Source of the DNA: Tetranychus cinnabarinus
Lineage: Eukaryota > Arthropoda > Arachnida > Trombidiformes > Tetranychidae
Reading direction: 5' to 3'
NCBI GenBank assembly: GCA_022266195.1
Contig: WHVY01000003.1
Location: 8,370,001 to 8,434,000, forward strand
DNA: 64,000 bases
Part shown: one piece after another, positions 35,501-50,400 of the stretch
Numbering within the stretch: the stretch's first letter is position 1
Layout of the letters: every line of letters begins with the position of its first letter
The notes under the pieces: generated by a model
What the model saw: only the letters and a program-made list of their open reading frames with translations
What the model was told of the DNA's origin: nothing
The model's database searches: none
Program-made: the position numbers and the translations under genes

Positions 35501-38500
35501 CAAAATGATGAGGCAAAAGGTTTATTCTTGATGGACATGAGCATTTACTTTAGATTGATTGGTGATCCTTTACACATCAACCTTTCATATTTAACAGGTA
35601 GGTCGATGATCGCCCTCAGTAATCATCATTATCAACCTTTACCATTTGTGAACATCTTTCTTTCCTCATTTCACCTCTGAAAAGAGACCAACCAATGTTA
35701 ATGATGAATAAAGATTGAGAGGTTAAATGAGCTTAAATCAAGATTAACATCAAACTTGTGATGCCAAGGATTAGATTGGTAAGCACAAAATGGGAACCTC
35801 AAAGGTTTCCAACAGTAAAATATCAATACTTGAAGGTGCAAATGGAAAACAATTTTCCCTCCTTTTCCATTTCTGAAATTCTGAGTCCAAACAGAAACCA
35901 TTTTCAAAACTGAACTGACTCCAGATTCCGAATGAAAAACTGTCAAAGAATTCAAATCTTGAAATCAAAGAATCACAAAATGACAGAAACTCGAAGAAAC
36001 TTTCGAGTTAATCTTTGAATCAAAAGTAGCATTCATGACAATATTGAACATTGAAACCATCGAAAAGAAAAGCTGCAAAATTTCGAACTGAATTTTTATT
36101 CTGATGAGAAGATGAAAATGGATTTTATGGAATTTGCAAATTTAATTAAAGAAAGAAAAAAAATTCGAATTATGTTTGAAACTTTTAATTTCTGTTTGAA
36201 ACATTTGATGTTATGTGAGAGTTTTATGATTAATTTATGGATTATCTAGAGTTTCAGTTGTGTTTCCATGATATTGACTTTAGGCAGTTGAACTTGTTTC
36301 ATGTTGAATTGGAAATGAGCTTATCCAGGTATTAATTTTGATGTGAAACTATTTTCCATTTGTAATTGAATTTGAAAATTAGTAAATTTTAATTCATTTT
36401 TGCGTTGAAACATTTCCAACTAATATTAGCCACTAATCATTGGAACATCAATTAAATTAGATTCAACTGTCAAGTATACTTAGGCTCATCTCAAAGGATT
36501 TGTCTCACCTCAAGTTGATTACAAGGCAAAACAGATACAAAAAGTAGACCCAAGAATCATCTGTGATATACTGTCAAGAGACTTGTCCAAATCTAATTAA
36601 AATTCAATCAGTCAAATGGTTCACTTGTGTGACTGGACAAGCAACTTTCAGATAATTTATACTCAACTTTATAATTCATCGAGTTGATTACATTTTCCTT
36701 GGTCAACCAAACAAAGTAACCTTTTTCCTGTGACAACTTTGTCAAAACTAGTTTCTGGACGAAAGAAAAAAAATGAAAATTTTTCACCCAAATGAACAAA
36801 GGAATGAAATGAATGATAGAAAAGGCAAAATGTTCATTTTCAGGTCACATTGAGATTCTTTTGTTTCAATTTACTCTGTTGCTCTTTTGTTTAACTTTGC
36901 TTAATGTTTCATTTTACATTAAATACACTGTTACATGATGAAAGGTTTCATATGAATTTATGTTCATGATAATGTCAATGACAATGGAACATGTTTCTTA
37001 TCATAAATTATCATCATTATTAGGGTTAAATCAGGCAATGAATAAACGTAAATAATGTTCACCATTTTGTAAACTTCAATTGAATGTTGATCCAACTTGT
37101 AATTTATCAATTTCGTTAAGTGTTTTTGTCAATTTAATTTACTTTTTTCGACTTTTTCTTTGCCTTCTTACATGAACATTCAATGGTGATATTGATTATT
37201 TTTGTCAAAATTGTGCTCATTCTTAATGATTATCATGATGATGGTTGTGATGATAATTACGAGAGTGATGCTGATGATGATTGACAAGGTTGATTGTGCT
37301 CATAATATTCCATTGAATATTTGAATCAAGTCACGAAAATAGCAAGATGAAGTTTTTTCGTTTTTGTTTTATTCTTCTCATTAAATGAGGTTTCAATCAT
37401 TTCTAGATTCAATTTTGACATTGGTCAAGTAATTTGACAAATTTTTACTCACTTAAACAGTCAATAGTCTCATTAATTTATTGACAGAATCACGTTTATT
37501 CATCAACTTTATGATCAACTTGTTCGCAATTAAACTCTTACATTCATTCATTCCTCATCTCAAGTCAGTAAAGGATGTTAGGGTTAGAGTCCGTAACAGC
37601 AACGCAACAGATAAACTCATCGAGTGTCTACCGAAATCGAGAACTTTTAGGTTTGAAACGTCGGGTATACGAATCGTAGGCAACACACAACCTCAAAACA
37701 TTAATCGATAGACAACATAAATGTGTGAAATGATGAAAAATCTGGCTCTAAAACTAAGCTAAAGGTGATTGTGGTGGAAACTCTGAACTCGATTTTCTTA
37801 TAAATAGCCGATCTGGGATAATTTTAGCTGCATAAATGGACTCAGTTTTGTGTCTCTAAAACACACAACTATCATCTTCAGATCAGGATCAGGAGCGTCA
37901 ACATTTTTGCAACACACAAAACTAAACTCGAAAGTCAAAGGTTTCCACTCGGTTTAAATTATGGTTGCTAAAAGTTTTAAAGTCATCAAAAACGAACTGT
38001 AGCAATATTTTTTCGATTTATTCTTCTTATTCCAATGTAAGAAATTAATTAAACCATTGACTGTGATTAACCATGAATAGTTGGTGCCTGATGGCAATTA
38101 TCAGAATTTATGACCAAGTTGTGTTCATCATTTTGATTGGAGCAATTATTTTGAATAAACACTACTTGAGATTTGTAAAGAGATTCATTTAATCATCAAT
38201 CTTATGATAAACTTTATGAAAAGAGAAACTTTGTTATGAGAGAAGCAAAAAAGAAAAACAGAGAAAAGGAAAAAAAAGAGAAATTATATTGAATTCTAGT
38301 CTTTCTCAACATGATGATGATGATGATGAAGGATTAGGATAGCGATTGAAGACCAACAATTGAAAGAGAGTTGAAATAATATTGACCCTTGAACATTATT
38401 GAGGTAAAAATAATATCAATAAAATGTACACATAAGATGATCATCTTTTTTTTGTTCAACTTTTCTTTTCATTACATTTTCTTCATCATTTTGCTTCATT

Positions 38501-38997
38501 CTTTGATTTACCTTTTGAGCTCAATTTTATTTCTCTTTTCTTTTTTTTCCTTCTAATTCTTTTACCCAATCTTTAGCCATTGTTATTCCCAATGATATTG
38601 ATCTTGATCACATTTTTTTGTTGCTTCTCCTTCAAAAAACCCACAAATTCGTGAATCGGTTTCTTGTTATCAATCAAACTTCTATGTGAACCTTTTCTCT
38701 GTTTACCAAGAAAAATGTTCATTAATTCACGAGTTTCACTCAATTAGATAGAGATAATGATGCCAAACGAGAGAATAAAGATCATGTTTATTCGTCTCTT
38801 TTTTGCATCAACATCATGGCGATAAGAGAAAAGATATTTATCATCAGCATCATGGTCAATGATATGTGAAGAGTAAATAAAAAAGGTTCAACTGAATACC
38901 AAAACTAATGTCATCACAATTTTTCCTGATTAACTCGACGCATAGAGTAAAGACAAATATTCATTAGTTGAATATGGAATAACTCAAAAGACTCTTG
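29529..38997. other. Gene-free block with two higher-complexity islands
   Basis: No exon could be supported. GAA/TTC tracts occur at 30235-30252, and purine- or pyrimidine-rich stretches near 30840-30920. A (GAT)-type run lies at 38311-38329. Two places stand out from the AT-rich background: about 32215-32330, and about 37560-37700 (frames open on both strands). The ORFs at 30296-30688 and 30688-31050 (minus) are Ser/Lys-rich translations of simple tracts. Confidence 0.45.
38311..38329. repeat. (ATG)n microsatellite
   Basis: Six ATG units. Similar GAT/ATC runs occur at 42567-42579 and 44401-44465. Confidence 0.75.
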
Positions 38998-38999
38998 TA

Positions 39000-39175
39000 A
39001 AGGGTGTTCCAGAAGAGACAGAATTGTAGCCCAATTTCTCAGTAAATATTCATCGAGTTTTCGCCTGAAAATGTCTCGCTTTTGTTGAGCTTTTTGTGCT
39101 TCAATGTGGAAAGGGCAAACAAACTTGAATACCCAAGAATTTTCGACTCGTTTTTCGAGCATTTGGAACACCCTT
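39000..39175. mobile_element. Short MITE-like element with 12-bp TIRs and TA borders
   Basis: AAGGGTGTTCCA at 39000-39011 and its exact reverse complement at 39164-39175, each bordered outside by TA (38998-38999 and 39176-39177); the inverted match extends one further base outwards. The TA borders and a GGGTGTTCC-type end fit a non-autonomous Tc1/mariner-group element. The interior (152 bp) does not pair and is less AT-rich than its surroundings. A minus-strand frame across it has no stop, but I recognise no transposase motif. The arms are short, so chance is not fully excluded. Confidence 0.5.
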
Positions 39176-42100
39176 TACCATGAGAAACACTTTATCTTTA
39201 TCCATTTGCTTTTACTGTGTGTGTCTAATGTGCATGGGGAGGGGAACAATGATAAATATCATGATGATCAATGTAATGAAACATTGGCATGAGTTGAGAG
39301 ACAAAAAATAGTTGAAAGAAAAGTGAAAAGTGTCCAGTTGATTAAAGATGATTAACTGATTCAATCCTTCAACTATTATATTATCTACAAGTTTTATTGC
39401 CTCTCATTCCTGTCTCTTGCCTTTTCGTCATCCTTTCCTTCCTCAACTCAATACATTGTCAACAAACAACTTGCCAACTTTACTCAACCAATCCGAGTTT
39501 CACTTTTTCATCTTCTTCCTAAGCTCATCAATCAAGCCCATCATTCAACTCAGCCTTAACCTAAAGGTCTTAGAGTCTTGCATCAAACTCAATCCTCACT
39601 CAGCCTCTCGAGTGTCAACAATGAAAAGGCAAAAGTGTCCATTTCTTATGACATTTAAGCAAGAGTTTCAGTTCCTATTCAGATCATGATCCAGAGGCTA
39701 TAATAAACTCGAAGTTTAGCTCTGAATTTCTAATTGTAATGAATTTGTAATGAAATTGTCATGAAATATTTGGTTCTTGATTAACTCGCAAGGTGGCGCC
39801 ATTTAGATTATCAAGTTGCATGAAAATGCAATTTCAATGTTAACTTGCAAAGTGATTCTGATTAATTGAAGAATCGGAAAATTCAAGAGATTGTGATACT
39901 GTCTCGACGAAAAAGTTCAGTGAAAAATTGCTCTCTAGCCTTTGTTTTGTTTCATGAACTTTCAAGTGTCAGTTTGACCTTTTTGACCATCAACTGAGAC
40001 CCTTGACCATTTATTTGGATTTTTATTATTGCAACTGTTTCCGGACTTTTTTTCAGTCTAGTTAATTGTCGTAAGAAATTAACTTTTTCAATCGATTATG
40101 ATAACAAATGGTTAAATTTGATTTGTCCTTTGATTGATATTATTCTTGCCTTTATTCTTGACTCTTCATTCAACTGGATTCAGATTGATGTAATAGAACT
40201 GGTTCAACTGTTTAGTTTTCATAAATCACAAAAGTTGAACCCAATAACCCAAGGAACCAAATGGTGAAAATGTGGATGAAGAAAAGTAAAAAAAGAAAGA
40301 AAGAAAAGAAATAAAAGTTCAAGATCGCAACTGAAAAGCAATAACAATGAAAATGGTTTTGTAGCGATTCTGTGAAAGCCACACAACATTAAAATGATAA
40401 GATTGATTGTTCCGTTGAGGATTTAACATTGAATGTCACAAATGCGACTGAATTTTTGCCATTTGATCGAGACAGCAAAAAGGAGACAAAATTTGCTGAT
40501 GAAAAAAAGTGAAAAATCTTTTCATTATTTTTCGTCTATTTTATTTTACTTTTAAAGTAATGACTTGAATTTTGTGGTTCAAACAAAAAAAAGGCAAAAG
40601 CCGAACATTTGGCAACTCGAGTTTAAAGAGATTCGAGGAAAAGGATGGAAACTCTCAACTAAACGTTGAATACTTGAATCGATTGAAAAGAAAGATAAGC
40701 TTCATCATGATTCAAGTCTATCATGGAAAGCAAATGAATACACTTTTGAACGATTTTCATCAGATAACCATTGTTATAAGCGATAATAACCTTGATTATT
40801 GCTAATTTTTGGCACCATTTTTGTTGAGTATTCATAACGAGTCTATTAACACTTGAAGAAAGTTGGAAAAAGAGTTTCATTCTTTCATGTCACGAACTTC
40901 TCAATTCATGATCATGTCGTTGGTTGTTGAAACAAAGCGATCTTGTTGAACAAATAGCAAAGTATGGCACAATTGCCATTTGCCATTTGCAAGTTTAAAG
41001 TACATTCATTGTTAAACATCATTCTTTTAGCATCAATTTCAATTTGAAGGAAACATATTCAACAGAATAAATTATATTCAAATTTTCACCCAATCAATAC
41101 TGGTGAACAAAAGAATTAATTATCCATTTTTCCTGCTCATTTTCATTTAGATTACTCAAACCTTCAGATCAAACGATAACATAACATTAAGTTTAATATT
41201 AGGATCAGCTTTAGCCATTGATATCAGTTAAACTCTGATGGATCAAGTTTAGTTTGTCACAAAGTGTAAAGTGATGATCTTTCAATTATGAAAAACGCAA
41301 CTCAACCAGTTCAAACTTGTTTAATATTTTCCCTCGAAGTCTTTTCTCTAGAGTTGCTAGTCATCCACAATGATATCGATAATTTTCGGTGATCAGCTCA
41401 CATTTCGGCTACGGTAAAGTGCATAGATGGGAGTTTCAAAAAAACTTAACTGGCGATGAAACAAGAGTTGAAAGCTGGAAAGGTCGATCCGACTTTGGTT
41501 CAAAAGTTATCCAGTATAAATTCAAGTAACTTGAAACCAGTGCAAAAACTTTTTTGATGTGAATTCTGATAAACTCTGTCAGGAGTAAGAAAATTTTTGA
41601 ATTCGGAGTCAATAGAATGACAGAAAATTGCTAGTATCATTCATTGATAAAATTCCCTGAAAGTTTTTGATTAACTCGGCAGACCTCAGATGAAAGATAT
41701 TACATCTTCTTTGTTGCAATAATAATGTAAATGATGATCGGGAAACTTGAATAGATTGTCATTGTCAGAATTGATTCAACTCTTGACGGTCCAAATCTGA
41801 GCTTGAAGCTGGGAATAAGAGCAGCAATTGAAACTTCAATAAAGCATGAATCTGATTCAGCACAACAATGCAAAATTAGTCATTTACTGATTTATGGTTT
41901 AAAGGAATGAGCTTGGTGAGAAACGTGAGCTTGTATCGCCAACACGTACTCCAATGGACAAGGAAGAAGCAAACAAAACTGACCCTGAAAAGTGATGAGG
42001 AAATGTAAACTTGGATTGTTGTAAATGAGCCGTTTGCTTGACAAAAATTAGATTAACCTTTCATCATAATAGCGATGATACCATGAAATGTAGAGATGCT

Positions 42101-44400
42101 TCTCATCCAATTAATCATTTCCATCTAACAATAAATCATCTCCTTCTACCTTATCATGCATTCCAAGTGCAATTTAATTTAGATGGATGAACAAAGATTG
42201 GGCAGAATCAATCAGTATATAAATGAGATGAGGCAGTGTTAGGTGAAGAAAAAAGGTGCAATAATAATGTGAATAAAGTCAAAATTTTTCTCAGTTTTTT
42301 CTTCTTTTCTCTCTCTCTCTTGATCGAAGAAACAAGAAACAAGAAACTGTTGATGATTATTTGGCAAGAAAAATGTTGAAATTGATCATCATTTACATAA
42401 TGATAAACATGATGAATAAATAAGTGTGGTCACTCCCTTGACCAATGTGGCCATTAAAACATGTAAAAATGCAATGAAACTTTTCTGGTGGCTTCAACTC
42501 TTAACAACAACCTTGTTGCACCTTGTAATGAACCAGAATTGATCAAGTTCATGTTTTCCTTGATAATGATGATGATGATTAACATAATCATCATCAACTT
42601 AACACCATCTACCAGATTAGCTTGATGATAACTCGGCGAATTGATCAAGATGAATTTGAAAAAAGAACAAAAGCCTTTCCCAAAAAAACTCTTTTCTTCA
42701 CTTCTTTCATCTCAAGTTGACCATTAATAGATTACAAGTTGAACAAGGTTTCATCTCATTAACAACTTGTTGATGTTCATGTTTCATGTCTTTCATTGTT
42801 GAGCCTGAAATGTTGAGTGCAAAGTGTCTTCCAGTTATCAATATTTAATTGCAATAATTGTGTGTTTATGAACAAGATTAATCTTTAACTTTGCCCATTC
42901 TATTGATTTCAAGTCAACTTGAGTAATGAACTTGTCATTAAACAATTTTTTAATGTTGACAATGAATGATAATTGAATTTAAATTGTTAATGTTGGCCAG
43001 AGAAAGAAGTAAAATTATAAATTCAATGCACAAACTTTCATGATAAATCAACTGTTGATGAGATGAAATTTTCCTCGCGATTCCAATTGTAATCAAATTA
43101 GATTCATTGACACGTTCAAATTTTTTGCTAATTTTCAAGTTGTAAGTGATTCTTTATCACCATTATCATCATGAGAGGTTATCCTTTTCTGATCAATGAT
43201 GAGCCTGAACATGATGATGGTAATGTTGGTTATGGTGAGAAGAGAGAGAAAGAAAAGTAAAGAAATGAAGAGGGTAAAGAAGAAGAAGAAGAAAAAAGAA
43301 GAGATTTTTTTTCTCTTCTCAAGTCAAAGTTGAATGGAAGAAGCAAAGGAAAGATAATGAACAAGATTCTGATTTTAATGGTACTTCTTGAGGGAATCAC
43401 GTTTATCATCTTCATCATTATCATCATCATCAACAAGGGAAATGCTGCCACAGGCAAAGGTGCTCAACAAGATGAAACAAGGTAAGAAACTAGGCTTCTC
43501 TCTCTACGCTCCTCCAGGCTGTTCGATCCACCCTCTAAACAAGGCGTTCATTTTAATGCATCAAGATGATGATTAAAGATGAAGAGGGAAACATCGGCCA
43601 ATGTGATAGACACGTTTTGTTTCTCAATTTTTCACCGTTTCGCTCATAAATTCATCTACAAATTGTCTTGAGATAAACTTCATCTTGTTCAGGATTTACC
43701 TTTTTTTGCACTTCTTTTTGTCTTAAACTTTTGATTGTTGCATTTGATTATTTCCAATTGAATCCAATTGCGGTTTCATCAATCACAAATCAAACTTAAT
43801 CTAACCTTTTCATCGACACTTGAGATCGCGATTTTAAAGTGCAAAACATTCACAAACTTTATCATTACAAAGAGATTAATCAAGATCCGGGTTTTCTTTA
43901 CTTTCATTGCTAATCATAGACTTTGTTTTCCTACTGAAACAAGAGAAACCAGGTAAAAGGAAAAACTTTTTTTTCCAACTTTTCTCTCATCTGTGGCTTG
44001 GCGATTATCGGCTCATCTTGAACTTTTTTTACAGCATTTCTGTCCTTTTCTTGTTGTGTTTTCATTTTTTTGTTTTGTTTCTCCCTTCCATTAAAAGAGA
44101 GAAGATGATGAAAGATAATAATGGTGATGGTGATGATGATAGGGAATTTGCCTTCAAGGTAAAAAGGTAAAAAAGACAACACATAATTTCAAGAGAAATG
44201 AAGAATCATGGAGAAACATGTTCTTGCCATTATTATACACTTTTCACTTTTTCTGCCTTTTCATTTAACAAACATATTCTTTATCAAATCAACAATAAAT
44301 ATCAATAATTTTACAAAAATATTGTTACTTTCAATCGTTCACTTAACATTCATCTTTACTGATGAAAGCAAAGTGATGCTGATAACAAGTTTCCTCTTGT

Positions 44401-44465
44401 ACATCATCATTATCATTACGTTGATTATTATCATCATCATCATTTACCATCATCATTATCATCAC
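44401..44465. repeat. Imperfect ATC/ATT repeat tract
   Basis: About 65 bp of (ATC)n mixed with ATT units. It accounts for the Ile/His-rich middle of the long plus-strand frame around it. Confidence 0.65.
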
Positions 44466-47400
44466 CAATTCTTATTACTTTTTCTTCTTCTTCTCTGTCT
44501 TATTATCTTTTCTAATTTGTACAATAACAATGTTTTCATTTGGATCGCACTTTTTTTCCCTGTCCATTGGCATCAAGATGCTTGTTGGCTTTTGTTTGAT
44601 TAAAGAAGCAACAATTTATACCAATTGCAATGGACTGAGTAATGATGATGAGAAAAGGGAAGAAAAATAAATTAACTTTTTGCTTTTGTTCAGACGAAAA
44701 ATGATAACTCAATATTGGCTAATAAGGGAAACCAATAGAATCATCATTATCAACAGGATATGGAAAATGAGTTATCATAATTTCAGAGTAATTATGAGAT
44801 TGTCATGCAATGTTCATCAAAATTTTTACCTTGGTGTAAGTTTAAATAGACTTTCACGATCAATGAAAAATGCTTCCAATAGCTTGTGTTTAATATTAGA
44901 CTTTGGATAATTTTTACCTTTAACTTGATAATGGTTTCAACATTTGCAGATTCAGTTCGTGATCAAGATAAATCTGAAGGCAAGTTGAGGTTAAAACGAC
45001 ACTTTTGCAATTCTGAGTACTTTCGGGTTCCAGCGAGTTTCAAATGGCTTTTGTTAAACTAGAGTTAATCAACTTTGCGGTACTTTTCAGTCCATTTTAT
45101 CGTCTATCCGGATTCGTTTCCAAATGAGCAGCTTGAAGATTTGAGGTCAATTTTCTCTGGTTCAAGTTTTGGAAAATTTTTATGACTGAACCTTGACTGA
45201 ATCTAGTTGAGGTTCATTTTCGGTTCGTGCTGATTGGGCTTCAGTTAAAATCAGTGAATTCAGTGAATCGATTCTCAGGAAGGAAATTATATTTACCATG
45301 GAACATTTTTCAAGTGAAAATTGAGATTCTTTTATCAGACGCACAAAAGATATTGATGATGGAAGCAGAAATTCACATGAAGGTTCATGAAGATGGGGAT
45401 AAAAGAGAGAAATAAAATATGTACTTTTCAATTGGAATCAAGTTATTCATCCATTTGCAAGATTATTTTTCCATCTTGAAATTCGAAGCTAATTTCTTTT
45501 CTTTCCTTTTCCTGGATTCGTTTCCATTTTATCGCTTCTCAGTTCATTCCAAGAATTACTTTATAAGAAATGAAAAAATATATTCTATCACATTATCTCT
45601 TTAAACACACAAAAGAATTCAAAAAAATTATCTTCATCTTTGGAGAAGAATAAAAAGTGTTCAGAATTTTGCTGAGGAATTCATTCTCTGAGAATTTCAA
45701 TACTTACACATTTCCATCAACCAATGAATTTTCATTTAAATAAATATTCTTGTTTTGTTTTTGGTTTCCGGTTACAATGAAGGTAAAAATGGAAGCAAAA
45801 AATGATGAAAAAAGTTTCAATTTTTTTCTTTTTTTCCAAATTCGAAGTATTGAGGTGAATGAAGATGCAAAATCTGAATAGACTCTTCAGTTTTCTTTTT
45901 CCATGCAGTTCCATGTTGAATGATAAACATCGTTTCCATGTCAATAAGTAGCTAAGCTATTGTAAATACAGAAGAAGAAAAAATTATGACAATCGCATGA
46001 GAATTCAATTGTTCAATATTATTCAATTGTAATCGATTCCGTTTCTTACCTTGTTATTGTCATTCCTTGAACCCTTTCTTGGGTCCAATAATTTGCTTCA
46101 TATTTTTTCCCTGCAACTCTTTTCGCATGGAAATGCTTTTCTCAAGAATCAACAGAATTTGAAAACATGAAGAGAAGAGAAAAAAAATGAACAAAAAATT
46201 TTCCTTTTTCTTGAAGCTTCTTTCATTTTGCTATTCATTTTTTGTTTCACTAAAAGTTGAATAAAAATGTAAAGAAAAATGTAAATTCCCAAGTTCCCAT
46301 GGTGAATGTTCCAATGGAATAATCAAGTGAAGACAAGTTTTTCATTCATTTATCTCCGGGCAATTCATTAGATTTGTACATGATACTGTTACATGGTTAC
46401 GACTGATTTTCAGATGAAATGTTCTGAGTTTGCAGGAAAAGAAATAAAATTGAATAAAAAAAGAGTAAAAAACAAACTCTTTTTTTGCAAATTTTTTGCT
46501 TACAATGTGCATGATTAATGCGACCATTTCAATTTGATATTATTTTGCTGATTAAAGGCCATTTGAATAAACTTTAACAAATGAGAGGGAAAATTGTTGA
46601 AGTCAGTCGAAAGCAAATTTTGAATTTTGTGATGTTTGGCTCAAAATTTTGCTTCTTCACCATGAATTTATCATTCCATGACAAGTTTAATCTTTTGAAT
46701 ATTTTAACGATCCATTTTCTTTCACTTTGAGACTTTTAATTTTCAATCAATTGAAAATTGTTTTCCGATGAATAATTTAAATTGTGACGAGTAATTTTCA
46801 ATGAAATCATTCAAGATTCATTTCTTGTGTAACTATTGGCACAATCGACTTGCAGATGATTTCCTCTTAACTGACAATTTGTGTGATGAGAAAGCAGTTT
46901 GCATTGTAAGTTGAACAGCGTTAATGTCGATCACAATTTAATCTTAGGTTGATGTTGGTTGATGGGCTGGTTCATGGTGTGATGTTTGGTATAGTTTATC
47001 ATAAACACACAATAGAAACCAAAGAAAGATTCAAAATTTGACTTAACACCATTCAAGATGAGCTTAAGGTTGTAAAAATGATATCAGGTTCAGTTATTCA
47101 AATTGTAACGCCATTCAAATAAACCAAGAGTAAATAAATGAATACAAATTTTATAAGATGAAAGTCATTGCCAATGAACTGTATCACAACTGGTCCAAGC
47201 AGATATTGTCAATGAAACTGTCTTCCAAACGCAACCAGAGATCCCAAGTGGCACACTTGACCTGTTAAATGAAGGGTTAGACCATTTCAAAAATCACAAT
47301 ATTTCACAGTTTATACAATTGTCACATATGTATCTAATTACCAGTAATAAACCGTAAATATTTCCTAATACAAATCGGAAAAATCAAAAGATTTCTTTGC

Positions 47401-50400
47401 AGTTGCGATTCTGGGTTGATCCTTCCAAAATAACAGTTGACCGTAGACCAAAAAAATGAACCAGTTGAATTACCATTCAGTAAACCTTTAAAGGCCACTT
47501 AAAACTGTCGGAAGAATCAAAATCAAAGAAAATTAAAAATTATACAAAAAATAAACAACGAGAAACGCAAAACAATTAAGACAAACAATCAATTACACAG
47601 CAAAATTACATAAGATTACATAAAGACCAGGAATTAGGCAGAAAGAGTTGACAAGCAGCAACGCAGTTGCTAAGCGTTTCTAGCGGTTCATTCAAATTAC
47701 CCAAAAATTACAATCAAACATGAAAATTTGAGAAATTGATTTTTCTAATAAACAAATCATTGAATCGAGTTCATTCCAATTCCTTATAGCCATTCATTCC
47801 GTATCAAAAGAGAAACACAAAAAATTCTCTAACTTCCAAATCTCAATCTTGTCTGAACAGAATCTAACAAAATGAGAAAATGCAATTAGATTTATGTCTC
47901 AAACCATTTATTCATCAACATGAATTTCTCATTGGAATATCGATTAAAAGTTCATGACAATAGCCTTCATTTGCCCGTTAATAATGGAAAAGTTCACCTT
48001 GAAATCCATTGAAAATGGATGAACACTTGAACCTTAATTCTAACCCTTTTAAGGAAACTCTTTTTTTCCCTCTCATTAGAGGCTTCACTAAATAGCAGTT
48101 CATTATTAATTTGAATGTTTCATCTTGAATTCTGTGAAAACATGTAAACACACTTAAGACAATAATGATTATTAACACTCTTCCATTCCTCATGAGATTA
48201 TTTAATTGAATCTTTTTACACCTTTTCCTTCTTATCCATTCCCTGTTAGAGGTAAATGAAATGAACAAACAACGAGAAAAAAAAGAAAACATTTTTACCA
48301 GAAAAAAAGCAAAATAATTCAGACACAAATCATGGTAATTGTTTTCAAGTTGAACTTCACAACAAATAACATTTCATGTTAACAACGAATGTTTCAACAG
48401 AGAAAAGCAAATTAGCTTTTAAATTTGAAACAATTTCACCACAACTGCAAAGTTGAAACACAAACCTAATTGTGACAACAAATTCACAAAAGATTTCATG
48501 ATAATTCATCTTCAATTTGCCAACTTAAATGAACTTCAAACAAGTTTTTCCTCTGAATCCTAATCATGTTAATGATACAAGAAACAAGTAAAAGGTTAGC
48601 AATTTGACTGACAGTTTATCTGATTATAATTATCAGAAGTTATTATTATTTTCAATTAAAAAAAGTCAAAAGCAGTGAACTTGTGAAAGATGAAAATATA
48701 ATGAAAAAATATGATGGAAGTGAAGCAGAAAAAATGGAGTAAAAAGTAATTTTTTTGTTCCTTCGAACAACTTTTCTCTCTCTGTCAGGATTCCCAGGGT
48801 AAACAGTTTCAGAAACGGAAGTGACAGTTAAAGGTACAAAAGGGTGATGAGGAAGTGAAACAAGACAAGTTGAAAACGCCTTTTCAATGTTATCTAATGA
48901 GGATTCCCATGTAAAGGAAGAAGCGAAAAGAGTCTTTTTTTAGCAAAAAAATGATTAGAAAATTGTTAGTCAAAAATTCATTCCAACCTCAGACTTGATG
49001 GGACTAAAGGTTCAACTGTTTCAATATCAACCTTTATCATGTAAATTTGAGAAAAACTTTTCTCGCCATTCTTCAACCTTCAATATGATTTATCATGAAA
49101 TTGGTTGTCAGAATAGAGTGATAATGACACTGATAATGAGTGTTAAAAAAGATGTCTCTTCCGAGTTTGATTTTGTCGAAGGTTCAAGAGGAAAACACTC
49201 CTTTGGATAATTATCGGCAGAATAGGAAAATCAATTGATTTGGTGAATCTTTAGGTGAGGTTCTCAGCACTTGAAGTTTAGTTTTCCCTTTAATTGGTAA
49301 CCTGTCCAATTCATAAATGCATGATCAACGATTCCGCCTGCAGGAGCAACGAAAATTGATTCAATGATTTATGGTAATGATAAAAGTTTTTTTTTCAACT
49401 TTTTCTCTCTTCTCCAAAAGTCTGTTTTGGTGAAAACTGAAAATATGATTGATGCTGAACATGCCGTTGAGCACATTTCAACTTTTCTCCTTTTCTCTTT
49501 TCCATTTGCCAATTGTATTGTTAACACTTTGAACGTTGAAACCATCTTTTATCACTGTAATTGATCTGTGAAAGTTATTCGCTATCACCTCGAGCCATTT
49601 ACGGCATCACCTTGTTAGTACATGTGTTTACCAACTGAGCCATTTGTAATTACAATGACCCAGAGTTTCAATTAGACGCTGTTTCATGTTTTCCATTTTT
49701 TTGGTTAAAACTTTACATTCTTTGTGCAATTGACTCCAATAGGCTAGCTGACAATGTGCAAGCCCAAAGGCGTCGATTCGGTGTTGGCATAATCACAGTT
49801 TTTCGTTTACTTTTTGCACTTAAGAGACTCAATTTTATCATTACTTTTCACCTTGTTTGCTGTTGAGTTTACATTTCGTTACCTCAAAGACACTTGGCTG
49901 TTGAATTTATTTAGCACTTTTGGCGATAACTTTCGTGCTTTTGAATTGTTTCAATGGCCAACATGCAATTTTACGGCATTTTCATCTTTTCCCTTTTCTG
50001 GTTTCATCAAGTTTTTTTACTGCTCAAATGGCTGTAAGGTTTACTGAGGAAAAGGGAAAAAAGTTATTTATCTTTTGGTTCGTTTTATTTAGTGTTGAAT
50101 ATTTGATTAATTGATTTGAATTTGACTTTTTTTCCGCTGCAATTTTTCTTGTGTTGACTTGCAACCATTTAGTAAGCTTAAATATTTTGATTGAGTTGAT
50201 TAATTGATTAAAGATGAAGTGAAAAGTGTATTGAGCAAAGTGGCAAAAGAAAAACAAAACCCACCAAAAAGTTCGGTGATTGATCAAGACACATGTAAAG
50301 ATTGAAACGGGAAAATGATGAAACTGAATTGAAAAGGTAAATGATGGTGTTGATGGTGATAAATGCATGTTAACCAAGTAATGAAATTAACTGCAGATCA

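Noticed and set aside
44208..44603. 131-codon ORF, the longest in the desert
   Set aside because: Its middle is the translation of an ATC/ATT repeat tract (Ile/His runs), and the rest is Phe/Leu-rich. No domain is visible.
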